Shown: one piece after another, positions 17,701 to 29,700 of the stretch | Position numbering within the stretch: position 1 is the stretch's first letter | How the letters are laid out: each line of letters begins with the position of its first letter | Assembly (NCBI GenBank): GCA_020137815.1 | Contig: CM035362.1 | Span: 4,372,508 to 4,430,007 of the forward strand | DNA from: Hormiphora californensis | Lineage: Eukaryota > Ctenophora > Tentaculata > Cydippida > Pleurobrachiidae | Direction of reading: 5' to 3' | DNA: 57,500 bases | Translations under genes and position numbers: made by a program | The notes under the pieces: model-generated | Databases searched by the model: none | Told to the model about the DNA's origin: nothing | What the model saw: the letters and a program-made list of their open reading frames with translations, nothing else

Positions 17701-20700
17701 CCACAAGTTGTGCTGGATCAGAACGTACCATTGAAAAGCCACAAGTTGTGCTGGATCAGAACGTACCATTGAAAAGCCACAAGTTGTGCTGGATTAGAAC
17801 GGACGCTACAAAGGGTTTGCTTCTCATACTCGTATCCCCCAGGCCCCAAATCGTTACAATGGCGGTTATCAAGGTCATGATCACTGTAATAAATCCTACA
17901 ATCTGTGGAAAGGCTGTTGTTAATTAGGAGTAATTGCATTAATAAAGAAAAGTCAGGAATCCAGGATTGGATATTATACATGCAATTGCAATTGCAATTA
18001 ATTGCATGTCGTTATAATACTGTTTTGCTTTTTAGACAGATCTACCTAATAAAATCTACTGTTGTGTCCGGGGCGCGGTATACATATATTACTAACGGGT
18101 GACAACTAAAAATTGTTACTAATTTAAAACAGCTGTAGAATTTTTCCCTTTTGAGATACAGCTTCGGGCCAGTGATAGAACGATTTTTCAGACAATTTTG
18201 AATCATGATAACATAACGGCGATGACTAAAACGTTCATTCTCATAGCGATATCGGATCATTTCCTCTTGCCCCACCAAAGCATATAGTACGGAGATTTGA
18301 AATTTCTATGTTATCAGAAACGACCTTCCCGATGAGATAGAATTCTCATAATTGGAAGTCTGGTTGTTCATGCCATAACCAACATAACTGCCAAGTTTGA
18401 AGATTTTGGCTGATTAGGAAGTTGGGTTTCCACGGTCATTAATGTTTCGAGAGATGTCGAAATGGCGATTTCTCAAATTACCTGTAAATTACGCTTTGTT
18501 ACAGAAGATTCTGATCAAGAATTGAGATTTATGAAGTTTGAAGCAAAGTTAATTTCGTTCAAAATTGTCTGAAAAATCATTCTATCACTGTCCCGAAGCT
18601 GTATTTCGACTAGAACAGGCGCTAGAGGTGCTAGAAAAACGTGTAGATTTCACGGACTATATACTTTGGTGGGGCAAGAGGAAATGATCCGATATCGCTA
18701 TGAGAATGAACGTTTTAGTCATCGCCGTTATGTTTTTCTGATTCAAAATTGTCTGAAAAATCGTTCTATCACTGGCCCGAAGCTGTATCTCAAAAGGGAA
18801 AAATTCTACAGCTGTTTTAAATTAGTAACAATTTTTAGTTGTCACCCGTTATTGTTACCTCAAACCTGCTGAAATCTCGTTCACTCAACATGGTCTCATC
18901 TCCTTGGTTGCTCATACTCGTTCTACCCTGTGTAATATGTGTTCGGGGCCTGGCAAGGCCCCCCGACCCGAATATAACCCAAACTCAACCCATCCCCCTA
19001 AAACACCCCCCTAAAACACCCCCCTAAAACTAAAACAACGGGGCCGAGCCGACAGGCCCTTAATACCAGATGAAAAAAAACCATTCGGGGCCTGGCAAGG
19101 CCCCCCGACCCGAATATAACCCAAACTCAACCCTCCCCCCTAAAACATCCCCCCTAAAACTAAAACAACGGGGCCGAGCCGACAGGCCCTTAATACCAGA
19201 TGAAAAAAAAACCATAACCATAACCATAACCATAAACCATAAAACCATAGATATTTTTAGAGTGAAAGTTTTGAAGCCCCCTGAAGTAGTAGAGAGGTGT
19301 TCTATGGCTCGTTGGAAAGGTCTCGAGGTCCCGCGACGTATAGGGGGTGTGGCGATGGGTGTGCCCAAACCTATAAGGGGTAGGACGCGAAAAACAGTCA
19401 AAATAAGGGGTATACAGAACTCGGTAATTAGAAGGAGTATAAAGGTGTTCTAGGGTGCGTTCGAAAGCTCTCGAGGTGCTGAAGTAATTGGAATGTAATT
19501 GGAAGTAATTACATGTAATTAAAATGTAATTACATGTAATTAAAGGGTAATTACATGTAATTAAAAGGTCTAAATGACCCCAAATGACAATTCAGACATA
19601 TTTTGACATATTTGGAGGCCCTGAGACCACCGGGTGGCAAAATTTAATCCGGTTTCGGGTCGGCTGACGTAAAAACTCCGCGTTTTGGTCGAGGTAAACC
19701 ATAACCATAACCATAAAACCATAGATATTTTTAGAGTGAAAGTTTTGAAGCCCCCTGAAGTAGTAGAGAGGTGTTCTATGGCTCGTTGGAAAGGTCTCGA
19801 GGTCCCGCGACGTATAGGGGGTGTGGCGATGGCCATACCCAAACCTATAAGGGGTAGGACGCGAAAAACAGTCAAAATAAGGGGTATACAGAACTCGGCA
19901 ATTAGAAGGAGTAGAGAGGTGTTCTATTGCTCGTTGGAAAGGTCTCGAGGTGCTGAAGTAATTGGAATGTAATTGGAAGTAATTACATGTAATTAAAGGG
20001 TAATTACATGTAATTAAAAGGTCTAAATGACCCGAAATGATAATTTAAACATATTTTGACATAATTTGAGGCCCTGAGACCAGCGGGCGGCCAAATTTAA
20101 TCCGGTTTCGGGTCGGCTGACGTAAAAACTCCGCGTTTTGGTCGAGGTAATATAATATGAAGTATCATTTAGTTTGGTTTGGCCACGAACACAGACAAGC
20201 CCAATAGTCACACAGCCGATTTAGTGATCTTTCTAAAACGTCGCAAACACGGCATTTGGGTCAATTTGTCCGAATTCAATCGTGAACAACTTTGAATGTT
20301 TCAACGAGAGGGGCGTAACACGGTTCTGATTCGTTCAAAACACCAAAAGATTTACCAGGTACTTGCTGTTATGATATAGTATAGCGCACGGTTCGTAGAG
20401 GGCAGTCTTTAGTGAGACAACAAAAGGTCGGCACATCTTGTTGAGTAACTCAACAAGGCACGTTCAATCAAATTAATCATAGCGCTGGCCAGCACCCTGG
20501 GGCCCATCAATACCATTTTATTGTTGTGAAAGTTTCTAAGGTCCGTGGATAGTTCTGTTGTTATCCCCTCGTCGCTAACATCCGGCCTCCCAGTGCCACC
20601 TCCTCCAGCAGCAGGACTGGTGTTCTTGAATGAATCGTACTGCCACCGCTGTACTACCGCCCTGTAGTAGGTTGACAATATTAACCAAACTTGTGTACAA

Positions 20701-23700
20701 CCTCCAAAAAACTTGTCCAATTCTGATTCTGTCCACTCTCACTTTAAAACTGTTTATTAGCCTCATTCAGAGTTTGTGTTATTCTCTCTGTCAATATATT
20801 TGTAATTAAACAACTTGTAAATTCAGATAGTTGTATTGATCAGATATAGTTCTGTTGATTAGCCTCATTTAGATTGACCGAGTTCTATCTGACAATCGTG
20901 TAATTTCGAGCATTTTGTCTTTTTCTCGCTCTCAAAAGACCAGTTTATCGCTGAGTTAATTCTAATACAATGGGCATGCACGCTCAGATCATACACAGAG
21001 AGGGAGAGTAAATTGAACCCATTGTATCGTGTAATTTTGTTTCGGTCCTTTTTACTGAGAATACTGACGGCAGGATAAATATCGGGTGATTGTTTATAAT
21101 GCCACACATTGTATGTTGGATTTCAATAGCATGTCAATATATCCTTCCAACAGTATTTCATCATCTTGAACAGATGGCCATAGAACCAGGAACCGACCTG
21201 ATCATAAGATACTGGTCCCTGATTGACGGATTATCAGTCACGTGACCTAAATAACGAGTTCTGATTGGTTGTTTACTTGTTTCGGTCGGTTCCTGCCATA
21301 GAACCTACCTACGTAGTAACTTCATATTGTTAGTTACCAGGAACCGACCGACACAAGTAAACAACCAATCAGAACTCGTTATTTTGGTCACGTGACTGGA
21401 TATCAACCAATCAGGGACCAGTATTTCCTGTTAGTTACCCGACATGTTGCGAGATGCGTGGTAGAATACTCAGAATTATCCCCATCACCAGCAGACATAT
21501 CTTTGTAGCCACAAACTCCGTTGACAGGCTGTTGTAGTAGGCCCAAAAATACCTGACATGTGGGAAATTGTGTGTCATAATGACGTCATAATACGTGGGA
21601 AATTGTGTGTCATAATGACGTCATAATGACGTGGGAAATTGTGTGTCATAATGACGTCATATAATGACGTGGGAAATTGTGTGTCATAATGACGTCATAA
21701 TGACGTGGGAAATTATCATAATCATGATAATGTACAGCATAATATGGAATACAGGACCCGGAGCATTGGCTATCGATTAACATAATAATGATATTGCTAT
21801 GATGAATAATATCACTACTTTATTATCTTACTTGTCTTTATCGTCCTTGATGCTCTTTATCGACTGCGAAGTTAACGTCATTAGCCCGAGGACCGTGAGA
21901 GGGACACTGGAAATAACCATCGATTAAACAGTATTTGTTTTTGCTTCAAGGATATTGATCAATATCCTTGATATAATGCCACAGATTAGACTCTAAACTG
22001 TGTCTAAACTGTCTGAATCAGACACAGTTTATTATTGCCATGGGCGCTGAAACCTGAGATGATGTTTTGATCAACTCCAGCTAGTCCTGATAATGATATA
22101 AGTCTAGGCAGTAGGCATGGAAAAGTCTAATGCCTGTATAATATACTTTCTAGGGATGATTATACCGCGATAATTATCTTTCATTGGTAGTCTGTCAGAG
22201 CATTGGCCTGACCCTATTCTCATAGGGTCTGTGGTCGGAGAACTGTGGTCAGAGCATTGGCCTGACAGTTGGTGGTAGACCACGTACAATTATATAATTC
22301 TCAGACTCAACGCAAGACACGTGGATTCCAGTGTTCCAAGTTGGAACACTCGGTTTCAATATATCGATGAAACGTAAGCATATATTATGTATATGTGCTT
22401 ACTTCATCGATATATTAGGTTTTTATAGAAACCACAATTCAACTCACACGCGTCTTTACATAACCCGCATAACCCAAAAGCTAAATATACACTATGCACT
22501 ATGATATTGTTATTCCTCTCATAACATAGTGTGTACGTACCACTATATATATTCAAGGCCGACCCTTCTCGTTTCATAGCATAGTACATTTTAAAGTACC
22601 GTGTGCGGCAAAAAAAATCCCCCCCTAGACCACCATAGTTGCCGATGTGGTGGAGAGCTGTAACTTGGCAGGGTTGCTCCACTATGTCTATCTTGATCCT
22701 GACAGAAAAATCAGAGCTCTAGCTCAAAATTCATTTTTTTGATAGGAATGAACATTGTCATTCATTCCAAGAAAAAAATATTTTCGGTCCAGAATTCAAG
22801 CAATTATCTTTGGCCATCGATTAGCTTTCCAATGTGACCAAGATCATCTCAATTGGGCAACCACAAGAGACACAGTGTCATGTTTCTTAAAGTTAGTCAG
22901 GTCATGTGATCTTCACCGAATCGTTGAGTGTTCAGTATTACGAATCGGTCTAAGTGGTAGAGAATCACGTATCACGGCTACTAATGAGGGATGACGATGC
23001 TGATTGGTCATGAGATCTGTAGCTCTTTGATAAATGTCCTCTTTCCTCGAATCACATTACCCTGTATTGGTACACATACCTCATTAGCGGCCGTGATACG
23101 AGATTCCTCTGCCCATTGGCTCGATTAGCAATCCCGGATAATCAACGATTCGGTGAAGATCACATGACCTGACTAACTTTAAGAAACATGACACTGTGTC
23201 TCTTGTGGTTGCCCAATTTAGATGATCTTGGTCACATTGGAAAGCTAATCGATGGCCAAAGATAATTGCTTGAATTCTGGACCGAAAATATTTTTTTCTT
23301 GGAATGAATGACAATGTTCATTCCTATCAAAAAAATGAATTTTGAGCTAGAGCTCTGATTTTTCTGTCAGGATCAAGATAGACATAGTGGAGCAACCCTG
23401 CCAAGTTACAGCTCTCCACCACATCGGCAACTATGGTGGTCTAGGGGGGGGATTTTTTTTGCCGCACACGGTAGTATACTGTCATGTAGTAAGTTGCTTT
23501 TTGTCGTGAATAGTGTCCCGGAAATGAAGGGCTCCAGGCATTGCCAGCTGTGTGTATAATGTTCAGCTTCTATTAACTTGTTTTCAGTTTTAGATTCAAA
23601 TTGTTAAATCCGAATTCTACTACAGTCGGACCCCGGCCGATTTAGTGGCCCCCGATTTAGTGGCCCCCCGATTTAGTGGCAGGATTTTTGCCACTATAAA

Positions 23701-26700
23701 ATCGGGGTCCGACTGTATTAATAAGTATAACTTGTTTTAACTTTTAGATACAAATTGTAATGGTGGTATTTGAGTACATTGAGTTTCCTCCACACGGAGC
23801 TGTCTTCCAAAACGCAACCAAAACCACGACCAACACCCTCGATATAACTTTTGGAAGTTTGAGTCTCCTACTCTGCATCCTATCACTCCCACTAAACTGC
23901 ACTGTGGTACTACTAAAACGCAGATCAAGACGCCGCCGGTGGACTCTAGCAAACACACTCTTCTGCATCCAAGCAGTTGGTTTTGTGGTTTTCATGTTTT
24001 CAACCCTGCCCCTCGTCTTCAAACTCCTATCTCCCAGTTTCCAGGGTGATTCAGGGAGAAATGCAAGTGTTGTCGAGGGAATGGCAACGGCACTCCGTCA
24101 ATACATACGGGCATCCCTGGTTATGATCAATTTGATCCTGTCACTGACGAGAATGCTGAAAATCAGGGACGAGTTCCGAGAGATTAAAACTCGCTGGGTG
24201 GTGTTGTTTAGTGTTTTCTACAGCGTTGTCATGGCAACCATTCTAACTCATCGATCAGTGTGGGGTAACAGCGGAAACAGGAAATACATCACCCTGACAC
24301 AAAACGTTCAGACAGTTTCTATAACTCCAAGGGACTATAAGATAAACCTTGATGTAGCGAGTTTCTTTATCATTCTCATAGTCACCAATCTGACATCGCT
24401 CTTGTGTACCCTCTACTCAGTCCACCTGCTACGAAGAAAGCCTAGTGTTGCAAATAATGACAGAGGAAGGAGAATTACCCGGGCATGCCGGACACTTCTT
24501 GTTATGAACTCTGTGGAAATATTTAATATTGGATTAACATGTCTTATCTGGGGTTTCATCGCACGATCAGGTGATATGGACCTGGATTCAATTCGCTGGT
24601 TAGCTGCTTTGGTGTTCTTTACCGCCGGACCAATGGATTTGGTGACTTCTGTCAGTACACCTGCGGCTATACTGGGTTTTGGGTACACCAGACACGATGT
24701 CTTTACCGCCATGAGGGGTGTCAGTAGGAGGATTGGAGTTTCAAGCACCACTCTATAATAGAGGTATGCAGTAACCATGACACTGTTTGACACTGTTTGA
24801 ATGCATGATCTATCCCAGTATTGGTGCCGTGCTGATATTTTGCGCTAACAATCATTCTTAAAGTTCATCGAAGTGTGTTTCCTTTACGATGTTGTTGTTA
24901 CTCAACAATTACGATGTACCTCGCTACCTCTCCCTTGCCAGTGCAAGAATCCTCGGAGAGTATGCGAAGGAAAGGGTTATTAATATTATGATGGGTAACC
25001 AATTTACTCACACGGTTACGAAATACCCCCTGGCCGCTGGCCCCTCTACAGACCATCGCGTGCTGGCAAGAAAGGGGTAACTTCGTTATCTTTTTACTTA
25101 CACAGTTAGGAGAGTTAGTAGAATCCAGACGGCTCTTTTCAGATATTGTTGTTGAACTCGAGACCCCTCAGCCAGAGACAAACACAGGAGGTAACTGCAA
25201 CCAAACAGGCAATACATTGACTGAAATGGAAGTAATTTGAAAAAAACCCTAGCTTCCAATATCCTGTATGGCGGCGCCATACCCCATTTGATTCTCAACA
25301 GTGCGCTCAGATGGGTCGCGGCGCCAGACAGCCAATATCTCTGTTTGATTTTATAAAGTCACAGTTGCCAAACAGAAAAACTCTTCATGGTCAAGTGTTT
25401 TAACAGATTTCATGTGAATTAAAAACTAATTGATGTTGGATTAGATGCTATATTCGACTTACGGAAGATGCGGTTCTTCCATATGCGGCCCACTTCATGG
25501 TCAGATTAACGGTTCTTGTCATTGTGTCGTCAATCTTTATGGAGGACCATATCAACACCATGATGCTGTGCAGTATCTGGGGTGGGGGTGGGGTCGGGGG
25601 AGGACCATAGCAACACCATAACGCTGTGCAGTATCTGGGGAGGGGGGTGGAGGGGTGGGGTCGGGGGAGGACCATAGCAACACCATAATGCTGTGCAGTA
25701 TCTGGTGGGGGTGGGGTCGGGGGAGGACCATAGCAACACCATAATGCTGTGCAGTATCTGGTGGGGGGGGGGGGGGGTGTGGCATGATAATAACGCTGTT
25801 CTATGGGGGTTTAATCACGGCTAAATAAATAATTAATTAAATACTCGTGTTTTGATTTGTTAATTAATTGATTTGTTACCTACCAGACAACTAAGGCTAA
25901 TTAATATTAATTGATTTGATACCTACCAGACAGATACACTGAGCAATTAGTATCCGGTAGAGAATCTTTTTCCATCGTTTCAGATAAAGTAGCACTAACA
26001 ATAACCACAACTGTGAGAGTAACGTGTATGGGAATGGCCCTTAGTGGGTGAGATTAACACGTGACTTCATAAGTAACGTGACGTCACAAGTAGCCATGGT
26101 CATGTACAAAGCATATTTTGTGGCCAGGAGGACACTACCATTAAAACCCGCTCCCTGTTTGCCACCGACGAGACGACGAACTACATCAGTATGTATTACC
26201 GGTGGCAAGCGCCCGGGCCCAATCCTCCCTCCCCCAACCATCCTTCCCCTAAACAATTTCCCTCTTCCAAGCATCCTTCCAGTAAACGGAAAATCGAAAT
26301 TGCGAAAAAATCTTACCGCGACAACAAGTGTGCAGTATCCGATATATTTCTCAACAACATCAATGACTGCAGTCAACTCCCCACTTTGCAGGGCACACGT
26401 GGTAATGTAGTAGAGGGAGAGAAGGAGGGTACTGACTGGAGCGAAACAGATAGTGGTGACTGTTACTATCGTAGCAAACTGAGGGAGAGGGAGATGTATA
26501 GTTTTATGAAGGAGCAAATTGGGGAGGGGTGTTATTTATTGAGGGAGAGGTCTAATGGGTGCATCCTATTCCAGGAGATCTTTTCCACCCAATTTACCGG
26601 TCTGGCGGCGCTGACCCGATCTGATGGATCAAATGGGGGTCTGTTGGCACCGCCAGGCAGCGGTTAATCTGTCAGGCCAATGCTCTGACCACAGTTCTCA

Positions 26701-29700
26701 CGTGCACAATATTTGGGAGACATGAGAATAGGGTCAGGTCAATGCTCTGACAGCGGTCAATCGAGTTTGGGTAAAATCAAATTAGGTTCCGGATAAAACA
26801 TAGCTCGTTCCCCTGAATAAGACACTTACAATTGGAGTGTACATCTCGTATAGACTAGCCAGTATTACAACAGTGGGTGAAACCGGCAACGTTCCTGGTA
26901 GAGGAAGTTATTTGTGTTATTTGTATTATTTTTGGGGGCGTTGAGTAGCAAACAACTAATATGAAATGAGTCATTGGTGAGTCATTGGTCGGATAAGTGA
27001 AGGACTGATTGAATGAGGCACCGAATCCGTAATCTATACTATCCGGTCATTTTGAAGCAATTGAAAACATTATTACCCACCCACCATAAAGATAGAATAG
27101 CACGCTGGTGTCACTGTCCATCCCATTGTTGGAGGTGTTGGACGGATTGAAGGACTTCAGGGCTTCGTAAGCACCACTCAGTAGCAGAGGGGATAACCCC
27201 CTGAGGGTTATAGGGGGTGGGGTCGTGTTAGTACTAAAATATTATCAATGAAACTATAAGGAAACCACGTGCACGCGTGGTTAGATCGGAAACATGAACG
27301 ATGGTGACTCAACAACTTACAATTTGAGTAAGGGGTGACTCAACAACTTACAGTTTGGGTAAGGGGTGACTCAACTTTACTTACAATTTAATGACGGTAA
27401 CACCAGCTATAACGATACAGGACCGGGAGGTGAGATGGTTGTTTGCGCTTCCAACCATTACCAGCCCTGTATACACCAGGGACAACTGAAATGGGGTCGG
27501 GTTTTAGTGGGGTGTATTTACATGTGCAGCAACCGACCGAATCAGGAAATACTGGTCCCTGATTGGCTGATAACCAGTCATGTGACCTAAATAACGAGTT
27601 CTGATTGGTTGTTTACTTGTTTCGGTCGGTTCCTGTACATGTGCAAACTGTTCTTTGCCGATACGATCAATAACAAACTGCAGCATCGAGAAACGTTCTA
27701 TCAAACAATGTCAGTGAGCTATTCGTGGGATAAACCCTCGACAAAATTTGAATAAGATTCGTTACATGTAGCAACCAATATTATATTTATCAGTAATTTA
27801 CCGTTGCTTAGCAACCAATATACTTACTGGAGGGATGGTGCTAGAAAGTTGACTGAGGAACGTCTCCCCAAAGTTGGCCTGGAAGTTAACGACCCCGACG
27901 GGAGATTCCTTGCCCTGAACAGAATCAAAAGTTGGATCAGAGCATATCATGGTTAGCTGTTAGGGTTAGAATCAAATGTCAACAAGTTGGATCAGTTCCT
28001 ACAGAGAAATTTTTGTGCAAAAACTAGACTTTAATCCAAGTGCCAGACCCCATTTTGACTCAGATCGACAACGCCAAACAGTACTTACCGGGCAAATGAC
28101 CCTGCGGAAAAGTCGGATTACAACACCAAGTAGTACAGCTAAAATAACAGGCTGAATTAGAGTCCTGAGAAAGGCAAATAGCACCGATTTGGGCCATTGG
28201 AGGGACAACTGAAAAGAGAGAATTCAGGATTTAATGTAATATTTTAGTAACACTCTCAGCTGTGTTGTATCTAAAAAGCTCTGATCTCTCTTCATCTCAA
28301 GAGTCAACTGTTCTCTCTTCTTGTTTGTCCTATCAAATACTAGCTAATGGCTAGCTAATCGGTTGGTATCGAAGACACCTCACACTTCGGAGGGAGGGGT
28401 AACTTCGTTACCGAGCTAACCGAGGGGGGGGACTGAATGGTAGTATCTCACCTCTTTGTTCCTCTTTAGTTCCATTATGAAGAGAACGAGAGGAACGATT
28501 GTGACATATGACAGCAGTAGAGTGACTGTCAGGTATGCGTCGTAGTGCTCGTCTGAACTTTTGGTGGAGTTGGTTGAGTTCCGGAATAGTGCCTTTACTG
28601 GAGGAGGAAGAGATTTTACAACTCTCTGACAACTACCGATATTGTTCCTACCATTTGCGGCGAACTTGAGGGGGTGATAAACTAAGTAACTAAGTATTAC
28701 TAATTGTTTTATGGGGAACTAGTGGACTTAAACTGCCTCAGGGGGAAGGTCATACCTAGAGTTAGAGGACACTTTAGATTCTTAGATTCTTAGATTCTTA
28801 GATTCTTAGATTCTTACTCTGGCAGTTCTTACCTAAAGGAAGTCCAACTCCATAATCGTTACTGTAAACCACACTGGCTGCACAAAGGAACACAGCCGAC
28901 CTGGAGAACAAATCAATTAATTAATTAATTAATCTGGAGACCAGATAGTTCCATATTAATTAAAATCAATCAGTCAATTAGCTAATTACTACGTTAGTAA
29001 GGGAATATAGTACATCCCATCTAACGGTATGTACTATAATAATACTAATCTAACGGTACTATTATTTAATACTCACCAAAGAATGGCCCATACATTGATA
29101 CGTGCAGTATACTCACCACGGTACGGCCCTACATTGCTACGTGCAGTATACTCACCAAGGGACGGCCCTGCTGTTCCTGATAACATAAAGTCCGATAGCA
29201 ACACACACAGAAAACAAGAATGACTTCACGGAGCAAATCCCAATAATGAAGAAACTTGTTTGAGAAGTCAGCTTGTTGAAATCCAGGGACAAAACCTGAA
29301 AAGGAACACAAGTATTACTTCTATCAGAAACACCGGCCATAAAAAACGGTGCCTCATTGTTTCACATATCAGCACAAATTTTGTGACAAAATGAACAACC
29401 ACAACTAAATAAATTGCAATTGTTATCATTTATTACACACCATTTGATCAGAAAGGTGTTTTGTTTGAACGAATTTATTTATTGATATACCTGGTGAAGG
29501 ACCCCCGCGGGTAGGGCAATATTGAAGACGTAGGAGGCCAGAACATTCTTACTCCGAGCTGTTGGGAGAATTCCAAACTTCCCACAAAGATAACCACCTG
29601 CAGAGAAAACACTGTCAGAGCATTAGCAGTGGAAACAGCGACGGTTAGGCAGCAGGGGAAGTATAGATGATAGGCATGGCGACGTGCGGTACTGTACGGG

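Noticed and set aside
17119-17804. CRISPR-like array
   Set aside because: The 38-bp units are directly adjacent with no unique spacers, in an animal genome; the array copies an exon-donor junction.
19060-19972. Duplicated 95-127-residue open frames
   Set aside because: Both strands are open in the two tandem copies, no family is recognisable, and the frames contain simple ccataa repeats.
26048-26667. 120- and 158-residue plus-strand open frames
   Set aside because: They are shadows of GPR155 exon 26317-26478 on the other strand, which has splice signals and family similarity.
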